Shown: piece by piece, positions 26,154 to 38,911 of the stretch
How positions within the stretch are numbered: position 1 is the first letter of the stretch
How the letters are laid out: each line of letters starts with the position of its first letter
Source: Casuarius casuarius
Taxonomy: Eukaryota; Chordata; Aves; Casuariiformes; Casuariidae
Assembly (NCBI GenBank): GCA_003342895.1
Contig: PTFA01000369.1
Coordinates: forward strand, 664,914 to 728,913
Direction of reading: 5' to 3'
Length of the DNA stretch: 64,000 bases
Made by a program: the position numbers and the translations under genes
The notes under the pieces: model-generated
Seen by the model: the letters and a program-made list of their open reading frames with translations, nothing else
Told to the model about the DNA's origin: nothing
The model's database searches: none

Positions 26154-29100
26154 TTGGGGTTTTGTTGTTTGTTTGTTTAAATGCTGAAGGGATTAAGAGT
26201 ACTATCCTGGGCCTGATATTGTGAGGTAGGCTTTTCCTATGAGCAACAGGCAAATTTTTAGATGGAGCTTGTGGCTAGAAGAAACACCTGTGTCCTTTTG
26301 AAAGTAGTTTCTGACTGCTTCTCAGTCCAGTAGCTGCTCATACTCTGCTTTCTGAGAGCTGGAGTATGCAGCAATACACTTGCTATTTAAGAGCCGCATA
26401 CCTTGGGGGAAACCTGCACGATTCAGGTAACAGTGTCAGGAATCCCTCCCCGGGGAGAGCAAAGAGCTGCTGAACAGGATGCAGAGAGACTGGCGCTCTG
26501 TGGCTTTGTGGTGCTCCCTTGATGAGATCCTGTGCGGCACATGTGTGCCACAAGATGCATGTGATGAGCAGTGACCCAGAACTGTGCTTAATCCCCCTTG
26601 CCTTGGGGAGGGAGGAGGAGAAACACCCTGACAAGCTTGTTAGGTCAATTTTATTTGCTGCTGGGATTCAGCTACCCACTTGCAGAAAGCATGAGCTAAA
26701 GCACTTGATCAAGCACAGTTCAATAAACTTTGAACACAGATACAGCCTCTTGAAATCAAGGCTTACTAAATGAGTTAGATACAAGACATATCTACATAAA
26801 ATGTAGTCTGTTGTAGAGAAAAAGATCCTGTGTTTTCCACAAGCTTTATCCTGGTATGATGAAGATACTAATATCTTCAAGAAGATAATGATAAGAGGCA
26901 ACAGTAGGGCTGCTAAGATCCCAAGATACAGCTATCAAGTAACAGCTGCCAAAAAAGGGACTTGCTTCATTACCTTCAAGCCTCTCCATTGCTCATTAGG
27001 TCTCGCCAGATGGGGATTCAGTGTTTGGAAGCCAGTCATCCTCTGTGAAGCAGTTTGTTCATGACGCTGATGAACAATTACCAGCCCATACAGTTGGGAC
27101 TTGTATGCTGCTCATTTCAACTGAGTACCAGTACAGGGCACAACTTTAACAGCTGATGGCGAGGAGAGTTGAAGCGTAAAAGGCCGGTTTGGCTGTCTAC
27201 ATGAATGAGATTGAACACTTTCCTGTAATTTAATTATATTTTTTCATATAATAAAATCTATTGTTATAATCCTTGATAGAGTTTTACTAATATCTTCTCC
27301 TAATTTTTAAATTTTACTTTATACATAATTATATTTTTTTAGTGTTTTTAAATATAAAATACTGTTCCAACTCATCCAGTGGGCCACTTCTGTGCATAAT
27401 AACTGTTGTGTTTCTGCTGGCTGATAAATATTTAATGGTTTGTTAGAAAACTAATTGTCAGTTTAGTCAGGTGAGTGACAATAGCAACTCACTTAAATAT
27501 TTGCATTATCACCTGCAAAAGCAGTTGTAGCCGCAATTCATTTTAATCCTACATGTAGTCTAAGAATACAAATACGTAGCAAACCCATGGAAACACATGC
27601 CCAAGCTCTATTTTCTTTTCCTCTTGTTGTTCACAATCTTATAAACAGAGTGAAACAGAACATTTTTTTCTGGGTCATGTGAATCATCCATCTGTGGAGC
27701 ACTGTACTGCTGTCTCTATGGATCATCGAATTGGAAATACAGAGTGTTAAATCACTAAATCTAAGGCAGTAAAAGTGATTAAAACCATTGTATGGTAATT
27801 TGAGCCAGAGATCTTTTCTTCTTCTACACCTTTCAATTTTAAAACTGTTTAGGCAAATGTGGGAAGGATGCAAGCATGTGCACACACGCGTACATGTGTA
27901 CACACACATATGCACATTTGTAACTTATGGTAGAAGTTGCAAAAAAAGGCAGCTAAAATCATTTTCTTTCAGCAATGATGATACTCATATCTCATGAGCA
28001 GATGCTGAGGTCTTTGCTAAATTCTCAGGGGATTAGATTCTCATTGACTGCAACCGGAAAATGACTCTAAGACTTCAGAACGTGACCCTTGGGACCTTTG
28101 AGACGTTAGGGACCAGGAGGCGGTAAGCTTTTTCATGAAAATGTAGATATTACATAATTGTTAGTTTAGCTTTGGGACATATTACCAAATAGTATGCATC
28201 ATTAACTGCTGCCGTACACTGAGAACTTAAGGGCCTTGCTTGGCTCTAGTGAAAGAAGTGGAGGAGACTGTACCAAAAGTCATCTTATCCTTTCACTGTT
28301 CGATTGAGCAAAAGTGTCTTACAATAGCAGAGGGCTTTGCGCACTCCTTTCTGTTCCCTTTCAATGCAATTTATATTTCAATTCATTGCTTAGGATAAGT
28401 AGGGTAGAGAAAGTATTCCCTTCTCTTAAAGTACTTTCGAGAAGTGAGGCCAGTTTATGAAAAATTAAGCTGCCAGCTCCCTTTTTATTCTGCCAGGTTG
28501 CTTGGAGACTCTAGGATAAGCACCTTTCTTTGTAATTCTAGTCTGGACACCTTCTCACTTAACCAACGCTGGTATTTTTGCTTTTGAAGAACAGGCTTTG
28601 TGATCGAAAGGGGGAAAAAACAAAATCTGTACTTAAGGTGATGGTAATATTAAAAATAATAGTAATAATAATTGCATATATGTATGCATATCATTGCGTA
28701 TATAATAGTTTTCCTTCAAGGGACTCTAAGATGAATCCGTGTTTTCAATTTAAAGTGTCTGGGGACCACAGAGCTTTTAGGGACCACATCTTTCCAGTGA
28801 AGTTTCATCCTTACTTGTTCATCATTGTACAAACAGGGTATTTCTGTATGGTTGGCTATTACATATATCTGGATACAAGTGCATGGAAACAGTTTAAAAA
28901 GTAATGTTAGAGCTAAGTCTAAATAATGTGGCCCTGAAAAAAAATATATATACATATTTTTTTTTCCAGAAACATGATAGAATTTTTTTCTTTGGTTCAG
29001 ACATTAAGGTAGCTCAGGAGATCCCACACCTTCTTTGAAGTTTCAAGATCATAACAATTCTTAGTATGCATGTAACAGTAAAAGAAGTGCCTCGCTCAAT

Positions 29101-32019
29101 GAACATCACAAGCAATCCTTATCTCTTTTGCTACTAAGGTAACAAGCATCAGTAGTAAAAATTAGTGTAATTTGCAAGTATAGAAAAAAACGTTCTGAAA
29201 TGAGGAAGACATGGGAAAGAAGATAGTGCAATCATTTTGATACACACAATTGTGAAATTAAAAGTGTAATATTGACGGTCATTGAAGAGACTTGGCAAGC
29301 TTTGGAATACCTTGGAGTGGTCAAGAGACCCATGTTTGACAACTAGTGGAACATAGTAGTTAGTTGCTGAAAATTCCCTCACTCTCCTTTTCATAAATTA
29401 AGCAAGAACTGTGTATAATTGCCCTTCATGTTTGGCATGTTTTCTAACTGACATGTCTTTTTGCATTGTGCTAATGAAGTGTGGGGGAGTGCATCTTTCA
29501 GTGCACCTTCTTCTGAGCAGATTATAACCTCGTGATGTTTCCAAAACAGCACAATGACAGCTCTTCTGCTGTAATGAGGAAGTGTAATGAATCAACTTTC
29601 TGTCTCAAGAGGATAGAAGGAGTTATTTAGTGATAAAAACTAAGACTTACAGCTATGCCATTTTAAGGATGTCATTACTTCAAGCCATAAGCTGACTTCC
29701 ACGAGCATCATGAAGCAGGACATGTTTTTCCAAGCAAGAAGCTATGTTATAGTATATTGGCAAGGTGCATTGTTTTGATTTCTTCTGCACTTGTATTCTT
29801 TACCTTTCCTTGTGCTGAGGGATGAGATCTTGCTGCAAAATTGCCTGTGTAGACCTGATTGTGAGACTGAGGCCAAAAATAGGGCTAAATACAATGTTCT
29901 CCTGTATCAGTGGATGGATATGAATTTCAGTGGACTCTTCATTTTTGCCCAAAATACCAAGCGTGTATTCCACCGTGTTTTCTAAAGAAGTCTATACTTT
30001 TAGTAGTGGCAGAAGTACTTTTTTTGTGTGCTCAGTAGTAAAAGGATAGTTTCTAAATGGGAACAGGAAACCTCGACAAGCTTTTGACCTAGACTTATTC
30101 GTTTTCACTGATAGCTTTATTTACTATTTTTCCTTTGTCAAGTTGAGAGGCATGTCTCAGTATCAATGCAAGGCATGCTGCCAAACAGTGCCCTTTTGCT
30201 GATCACAGGGCTCTGATGCATTTATCCTGTCTTGAGTTGTCTTTTATTTTTAGAAAATTGATATACAGTTTACATGGATTTACATTTACATTGATTTACA
30301 TGCGGTTGGCCAATTCAATCAGCTGACTTGGGACTGTGAATTTTAAATGTTTGCTGACTTCAGAAATCATTTAAAATTTATATAAATTCATTTGTGTAAT
30401 TTTGAAAGCCGGACCTCACGTACAGCAGAGAGATCTTACTTGCACTTTTATAAAACTGGAGCATCAATATTTCTGTGCTTAATTTACTTTTATTGAAAGA
30501 CCTTACCTAAAATACCTATTTGGCAGCACTCAGCTCCCATTCCAAGTTAGATAAAACTTTTTTCTGAGCACTGTAAATTTCAAACATGGTCTTCCCTGAG
30601 AAATATGAAGCAAGAACACTGTTCGTGCTTCCCACCTGCCTCTGCATGCCTGTACTTGAGCCAAAAGTCATCTTAAAATTCTTTTGAACAATTAGTTAAA
30701 TCAATTTTTATTATGAAATAAAATATCTTTTGATTAAAATGCAGTCTTTGAACTTGGGCAGTTTTTACTAGCAATTTTTGACACTTGTCTTTTTTCTCCC
30801 CACGGCTAGAATGTTGCATGTGTAATTTAGTGTGTCCAAACACTGGCCCTACTTATTGTCTATAAATACCAGCCCATTAGGAACGTGTCTGAGGTGTAGC
30901 TTTTTAATGGTTGCATAATGTTCTTGGCCCTGGAGTTAATGGAATAGGAGCGGAAGTGTTCATCCATAAAATCAGTTTATTGTTCGATATATCGCTATTT
31001 CATGACAAGCAAAATAATTTGCATGTACTTGCATACAAACGTGAATTCTTTCTCACTTCAGTCATATCAATATTTTTGAAGGGGTTAGGCAGAATAAGAT
31101 GAGCAGGATTTGGTTCTGTACACTCACTGCATAAAGAGCAGTAAAGGTCTGTCACCAGAACCTCTTTATGAAATTATAGGTAGTGCCAGTAGAGATGTGA
31201 ATTGGACAAACTTTGATAAAAGCAGATGTTGTCTTTCCCATATGTAGAATATGGAGGGGAAAGAAAAAAAACAAAAAACAAACAACTCCCCCCTCAAAAC
31301 AGGTACAGCATATGAGTAGGAAGTAGATAAATATGCAGTACTTTAGGAAAAATCCATGGATGGTTTATAAGAAGAACTCAATGACATTTATTGGCTTTGT
31401 GCCATATCTTAATTATATTGCTGAAAAGTTAAAAAGAACTGTAAAATAAGCACAGTGAAAAGGTGGATCTGCTGAAGGGATCACTCCAGTGAAGGCAGAA
31501 GTTGAAAGGAGGAAAGATTGGACTTACTTGCCCTTTAAATTACTATAACCTAACCAAAAGAACAACCTCAACTTCTTCCAAGCAGTAACTCCATCAGAAA
31601 AATGTTTACAAACTGTCCCTATTTCTTTGTGAAGTACCAGCCTTGGACTAGTCAAAAAATGGTTAACCAAGGCCAGATACTCTGAACATTAGTAGCAATG
31701 AATTATTAATTCTAATTAATCCTAGTAGGACAGTAGTATACCTAAGTAAGTATACTTAATTTGAGAAGTGATTATGTAAACTGGCTCCAAATAATAAGGC
31801 AGGATCCTATTAAATACAGAAAACTGGAAAATGTATCTGGAAAGGAATTTAAAAGCATAGATAGTAGGTAAATCAATAATGGCAAATATTTTGGGGATCC
31901 AATGCATGTATTTATTTATTTTTAATGGCTATAGCTTATTGTCCTGGAAACCAGTCCAAGTCTCTGTTTCTGTAAAGTTTGACTCCAGTGGTTTGAAGAC
32001 TACTTTGCCTGGTCTAGGT

Positions 32020-32700
32020 CATCTCTAATAGACGTTCATCTAATCTTTTGTCCTAAAAACTTCTAGCAGTGAATATCCCACAAGATCTTCAGGCAATCTA
32101 TTCCAGAAAAATTAGATATTTCTACAGGTTTATTAGGTCCTTCCTCAGGCTTCTCTTTAAACTAATTATTCCTAATTTTCCCAGTATTTTCTTATAGGTC
32201 ATATTTTCTGGATCACAATCTACATTATATTCTGCCCCTGCCCCAGACTTTCTCTGTCTTGGACCACAATATTTTTGAAGTTTTAACCTTAGCAGTTGAA
32301 GCTTTAATTGGTACAGAATGAAGAATTAATTTCTATGTCTCATGTAAAACATTCCAGTTTAAAGATCTGTGATATTCATTCATTTATTTATTTATTTTTT
32401 ACAGTAGTATGACCTCTTGACCCATTTTCAGTTTGATCTGTTCTAACACTCTGGCTCTGGTAAAACTACAGCTGTTTGTTCCTGATCTTGTACTTGTGCG
32501 GTTGATTATTTTTAGTAAGATTTAGTACTCTGCACTCACCGTCATTGTATTTCACTCTCTTCAGACCATTTCTGTACTATGTTGAAGTCACTTTGCATTT
32601 GAACCTTTCTTCCAAAATTCATGCTGATGTTATTCAGATTTAATAAGTTTATGCTGTACAATATGTGATCAAGATAAGAGATCTGCTCCTGGTTTAGGGT
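32020..32700 (-). mobile_element. Degraded CR1-like LINE fragment, antisense
   Basis: The plus strand reads like the antisense of an old amniote CR1-type LINE 3' region. Diagnostic pieces, in the order expected for the antisense, are a phrase similar to 'aggtcatattttctgg' near 32,195, a phrase around 'tttagtactctgcact' near 32,520, and 'ttcagaccatttct' near 32,560 followed by the poorly conserved part. No open frame survives. The call rests on recognising the family consensus from memory. The boundaries are approximate and a (TTTA)n run has expanded inside the copy. Confidence 0.6.
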
Positions 32701-34140
32701 ATGGTATTGGCTCTACAACAATCTTGTTTAAACGTTTAAAGATAAGATTATACAAAGCCCAATTTGAGAGTTGATGGTAGTCCAGGTCCAAAAAGCTGGG
32801 AAACTTCTTATCTGAATCATTAAGCTACTTGATGCCTCTCTCTATTTGGCCATTGGCAATTTCACTAGATTTGTTAGAAATTTTTTAAACTGCTTTCACA
32901 TCCACTTTATGCTAATTTTACTTAGTCCTATGGTTGCCTTATCAAATTCTGTACCATTTCAAAGTGTTTCCTCCTTCCATCCCATTTTTTCTCTCAATCC
33001 TACTTTAGTGATAACTAGCAATTCACAAAGGAGATGGTTACCACCATCTGAATCGGTGAAACTATATATGACCGAATCAGCCTTTAGAATGGTTATTATG
33101 TACGGGTCTCTTGCTTTTGAGCCATCTGTAAGGTTTTGAAAAAATCCCCCTTTCTTTATTAATTGGAATTTAAAGAGTTCGTGATACATAAATATGTATA
33201 ATGGTATACTGAAGTAGTTCTTTGTCTTGAAAGAAGTAGAGCCCAAGCAAGATGGGAATCAAATTATCCAGTAAAAGTAGTGATATATTGGCTGCCAAGT
33301 CTTAGCAAGCATGCTCTCTCTCTCTCTTTCAGTAGTCAGGAAGCACTTGAAAAATATATCTATCTTAGGGAACTTCACAAAATAGTCTCTATCTGTGCAA
33401 TCAACCTCCTTAGCTGACAGCTTCATGTACGATGTTGAAAGTCTTTAGTGTAACTGATAAAAAGTGAGCTGCCAGAGTCGCTTCTGAAGTGGGAGCCTCA
33501 TCAATTCTGCCAGTTCGTTATCTAGCTGTCGAAAAGAGACCCACTTTTGTGTGAAAATACCATTGCAGAACTGATATTCTCGATCAGACAAGATTATGTT
33601 TTTATGTGTTCTTAGATCAACAAAATTGAAGACTTGCTTTGCAGTTGGGCATGTTTTTTAATACAAAATAGTTATGATGTGAATGACAGTTGTGATATGA
33701 ATGTTGTCATTTTTATTTTCTGCATGTTAGCAGCTTGCCTGTAATTGAAATATGAGTGAACAAGCCAACTGAGATAATCAAGGCACAATTTAGTGAAATG
33801 AATTTTCAAAGAAATCTGTTCAGTTGGAAATGCCCCACAAAATTCTTTGGGGAGAGAGGAGAGTGGAAGGAGAGTGAAACAGAATTGCACAGAACTTCAT
33901 GGAGATGAATTCCGTGTACTGCAGTGAGAAGGGGACAAATAAGTGAATTCTGAAATTGGCAGACTTGTATCCCTTAAAGCGATTTTTTTTCCCTAGATTT
34001 TTACAGTGTCTGGGGAAAAGTAAGATTTTCTTCTGTTGGTGACAGAAGGCTTCAGTGCTCTGAAACAGTTAAGTGCAAAAAAAGCACACAGGTAAATTTA
34101 ACTTATCTGTTTACTGTAGTGGTACTAAAATGGCAGCAGA

Positions 34141-34143
<3 letters not shown>

Positions 34144-34172
<29 letters not shown>
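34144..34172. repeat. Poly-A tract (29 A)
   Basis: An uninterrupted A run. It could be a retroposed tail, but no source sequence is recognisable upstream. Confidence 0.95.
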
Positions 34173-34174
<2 letters not shown>

Positions 34175-34216
34175 ATTTTCCTAGCAATTTAGAAGGTTTA
34201 ATGGAGTAAAGTCCCG

Positions 34217-34237
34217 ACTTCTTCTTCTTCTTCTTCT
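34217..34237. repeat. (CTT)n microsatellite
   Basis: Seven CTT units, followed by T-rich sequence. Confidence 0.92.
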
Positions 34238-37089
34238 TTTTTTTTAATTTCCCTCTTTTTTTTTTCTTGCTCTCCTTTCATCTGTTATGAAGTATGTTTG
34301 GTGTCAGTGAGGTTGACATCCAGACAAGGTTCATGATAGGTGTATAAACAGAAGCATTATCAACAGGTTGTGAAAGTGCTGTTACTGAATATTATCTGTG
34401 TAATTATCTGCTGAAAAAAGCTCTATGAAAGAGATTTATTCTTCAAAAAAGCAAGCTATAAAGCATTAAAAATGCCAATTAAAATGCATTAATAAAGCAG
34501 CTTGCTATAAAAAACTTGTTACATTGCACTGAATGAAATATTTCCAAACACACTGCTTAAATTTTTATAATGCTAGCTTTTCTCAGAGTTTATGCCAGTT
34601 AATGAAGATGTGGGGAATGCAAATTATATTTTTAATGCTCATGATTCTAGTTTAATACATCTGTTGCTTGGTTCTTTAGCTTTTGAATCCTTGCGTGGTT
34701 ATAGTAGTTCAGAGATGGTCATTCTCTGAAGAACTGAATTGAAGTAAAAGTTGCTATTAACCTAATTTTATCTTTATACATTAATAACTCAAATTTAATC
34801 TTTTGTTGTACTCAGTTTGAAAACTCTCTAACATAAGATATTTTCTAATTCCACATGCATAATTCCTATTGATATCAAGGACAGCATGGCATTTAGAGCA
34901 TGTGTTTTAATCTCTAGTGGTTCCTTCATTTTTCTTTGTAGCATTGGAAATATTTTGACAGATACTAACATATTTTAGGAGACCATATAATGCTTTCTGA
35001 TCTGTGACAAAGCAAACTCTAGAATAGCCTCTTCTACCCTCTGGTAGAAACATTAATCAATGCAAGTTGTCTGAACTGATTCATCAGGACTGGCAGCTTT
35101 CCAAAGCATCAACTTTTCTGCAGCTTCAACTCGGATAACTTTTTATTTACTGTGTTACACTCTACTGCTTATTGAGATGTTTTAGGACACAACTGTCTCT
35201 GAACATGAAAATGAAGATAGAAGTGAAGATGCAAATAAGCTAGTAATAAAGTGTGTGTGAATTCTTGAAAGACCAGCTGTAGATCACTTATCGTAAGGAA
35301 ATAAAGAAATAATTACTGTATAGTATCTAAAGTTTGTTTTAACTCAGTCTTGCTTCCTGTAGTGTCTCTCGTTAACTGCATGTTGAATGAAATTCCTTAC
35401 CTCTTTCTGTTTTCACTTTGTTGAAGAAGTAATTAAATAATGTACAAGCTTGTATTTATTTCCAAAAAAGTTACTGAACCTGAAAAACACTATTAATTTT
35501 CTAAGTATCTCTAAACTAGGGAACTCTAATTGCAAAGTTGTTAGATGATGTTATTGGAGCTAAATAAGAAAGAGAACTTTTCATTCTGGAAAGCAGGGCC
35601 AGGGAAGGTCCACTCCCTGTTGTCAGCCTGTGAGACGTGTTGTTTGTTGGATCCTGTCCCTCAGGCTGGAATGAGCATGTTCTGGCACGATGGGCCCATG
35701 TATTCTCATTGCCTGACCAGAATAAACTGAGAATAATAACATGCTTTGTGGTGGACTAATTCATGCTGTATAGATTTTCCCGTAAGTAGAGTTGAATCAG
35801 TCGCCCAAGGAGATGTACAAGAATCTCTTCTTACCTGCTTGAATTTATTATTTTTACTCAAACTATGTATTTAGTATTGAAAAGGGATGTGCAGCTAATT
35901 GTTGCATCTTATTAAATATGACTTAAACTATTGCTATCTTTAAAGTACAATTTAGATGAGACAAACTTTGCTATACTGTTATCTTTTTTAACACCTACTT
36001 TTATTGCTTGTTGTCTTTGAAGTAATTGCCACATTAAAATCTTATGTATATGTCATACTAATAGTCAAAAAGTTTGGGTCTTAGGACAACCACTGCCTTT
36101 TAAACTGAAGGTCCTGTTAAAGTTGGTTAACTACCTGAAGTTACCTTGCCATGCTATGGTTTAGCATAATTTTGTAAATGTGACGTATAGTTTTCTAGTA
36201 TGCTGTAAACTGTGTCTTTCCAAAGAGACATAGTTAAAAGAATAGTTTAGGAAAAGCAATGAAAGGACAATCAAATAAAAAAACAAAGGGATGGGAGGGT
36301 TAATATATATTTTTGAACCTGACTTGTAGTTTTAGCACCTCCAGAATAGCTTTCCAGTGTATCAAAATCTATTCAAACCACTTGGTTGCTCACTAGAGAT
36401 ATCATGAGTCTCTGGTTTAGATTCCTAGGAAGTCTATTAACTACTATTGTTGTAGGAGAAATGAAATCTACTGCCAAGTGGCTAATTAACATTGAATTTG
36501 TACTTATTTATTTATAGAAGAGCTGTTTGTTTTTTTTTTTTTTTTTAAAAAAAAGACAGCCATTCTGGTTTCTGGCTAGTGAATAGTTGTTTAACAGTGT
36601 ACTGTTACACAGTACTAATTAGATTTGACCTTTCTAATTGTCCAAAAAAAAAAAAAAGCCAGTTCAAATTTATTATTTATGATAACTGTCTCCATTAATT
36701 ATCCTTGCCTTCATCATAGTTTAGCTGCTCAAACATTATTGCTACTCCTGAGATCCTAAATAAGTTGGTCTGAACTGCAAATGTCCCTTTTTCTTCCGTG
36801 TTATCACACCATCTAGAATTTATCTGTAACTCTACTTATCTGTATATCAGTGCTTTCAGTGAAAGACTACATCCATGAAAAGTAGTTGGAACTTTCCAAA
36901 ACTGTGGCAGGTTACAAATGGCTCAGTGTAGATGCTTAGAATAAACTAAAAACACAATTAAAAATATGTAGCTTGTATAACCATAAATGACATCTCCAAA
37001 ACAATCTAGATACAAAGCACACAAAGATAATAAATTAAATGACTTAAGATTGCCAAATATGCCTTCAAATTTAACTTAATTAAATATTT

Positions 37090-37145
37090 ACATATATATA
37101 TATACACACACACATATATATACACACATACAGAGAGAGAGAGAG
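37090..37145. repeat. Compound (AT)n(AC)n(AT)n(AC)n(AG)n microsatellite
   Basis: AT and AC blocks alternate twice and end in an AG block of about eight units, followed by degenerate TATC units to about 37,168. Confidence 0.94.
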
Positions 37146-38870
37146 TTTTATATCTATATATCTATATTTAAATCAAGTTTGAACAATTGTGGAAGAAAAC
37201 AGCCCCAAACTAGGGAAAATTCTGTTTAAAGTCCTGTCTCTCTTGAAGTCAGTAGGAGTCTTGCCTCTGACTTAACCAGGCCAGGATTTCATTTAATTTT
37301 ACATATTAGCTTAAGTTTGGCAAGAAATGTGTCATGTTTCTCAGCCTCAAAGATTTGTTTTAATGGGAAGCACCTTTCTTCTGACCAAAACAAAGCCATG
37401 GTCTTTCACAGAAAGAAATAATCCCTTTTAAAACCTTTTTTCTTATCCTCTGCTAACTTTCAGAATTCTGTTATGATCATTATACAGGTTGGTAGTGTGT
37501 CTTCTACTATCTGTGCCTCTCCCAGGATACTAATAGCATGAGTGCGTGAGTGTTTGTGTCTAGGTTAGATGAGGTCTTCATGCAGCTATAAATTAAGGGA
37601 AACAAAGTTTATAGCAGAAGCAGTGTATTTTTATTTTTATTAGACTATCTGAGCAAGATACCAAGTTCCAGACAAAATTACACGAGTTATGTTTTGCTGG
37701 TAACTGATTCCTGTTTTCACGCCACCTCCAAAAGGATATGAGCACAAATATCCCATGGCTGGGTGCTGAATCTGACTGTCATACCCTGGGTTATAATCCA
37801 GGTCAGTTCTCCAGGTTCTGCCTTCCCATGTTAGAGTAAATAAAAATAAAACCTTCATAAGAATATTGTGCACTGCAGTGACTTTGATGGGAATGACTAT
37901 GCAGATCAGCTTTACATCGCTCGATAGTGATAGCAGCAGTGGCAGTGCTCAGCGGTGCAGTACGGTAGTGGTTGTGCAACCCAGGCCCGGAGATGGGGGC
38001 ACTGCATGACGAAAAATATCCTTGCATGGGTAGGAGTGCACTTCTGTCCTGTCTGAGTGATAGCTGTTCCAGTGTGCACTGGATGTTTTGTTTCCTACCT
38101 TGAGTCTCTGAGAGCAGTTGGTGCATCACGTGAAGTAGAACACATTTTGGGACGAATGTGTTCAACCATGAAGCTGATCTGTCTTACATACCCTTCAGGC
38201 ATTTTCTTAAAACCGTGTGTTGATACTTTGATATTTACAGCGTCAATTCTTCTGTCTCAAAACTAATTATTTGCTTGTTGCTCATGATGAATACTTCCAG
38301 CACTATGCTAAAACCATACATAACAGTAACTGAGCATACTTATTCTGAAGAGCTGAACTCCTGAAAAATCAATGCTATCATTAATTACACAAGTATGTAC
38401 CATTAAATATGTTGTATTGCTACACTCTTTTCTGCTAATTGCATTCTTAATTAGGAATGCAGCCTCAGTGTTCACTTTTTTCAATCAAAAAGTATAATTT
38501 TTGCTATAAATTTCTATGAAGATGGTAAATTTTACAACATTTTTATGAAGCTGCTTCTGGAGTTATTTTTAAAAATAAAAATAATTCCTGAAACTTTGGG
38601 TATTTTTTATGTTCTAGTATTTAACTGTTTCCAATAAACACTGTGCTTTCAGTAGTTAATGTTCAGTAATTTAAAATAAAGATTAACTGAAAAAGTATTC
38701 AATGAAAGTAGGTTAATTTCAAATGGAATTGACTAAAATAGTTATATCATTTGCCTCTGGTGTGTCTGTACTCAAAAGCACAACTTTTCTTTCACCTTTC
38801 CAAGAATTGGCTTGTGTGCCCTCAGTATAAGTGAATTATCAAAATCCCTTACCTTGGCATGCTGGATGAT

Positions 38871-38872
38871 TC

Positions 38873-38903
<31 letters not shown>

Positions 38904-38911
38904 TTTTTTTT
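38871..38911. repeat. T-rich tract with C interruptions
   Basis: A run of about 40 bases is nearly all T with five single C interruptions. Open frames here on both strands (Phe-rich and Lys-rich) are artefacts. Confidence 0.95.

Larger units (their letters stand above)
22689..32019. other. Noncoding host DNA
   Basis: Nothing gene-like is recognised. The stretch holds an A10G12 homopolymer pair near 24,814, a long (GT)n(TTG)n tract near 26,110, a short (TAA)n tract near 28,655 and scattered AT-rich blocks. The region around 27,230-27,360 is extremely AT-rich. Open frames of up to 108 codons (28,578-28,904) look like chance. Confidence 0.65.

Noticed and set aside
25958..26224. 88-codon plus-strand frame with a long Cys-Val run
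   Set aside because: The run is the translation of the (TG)n microsatellite and nothing outside it looks like protein.
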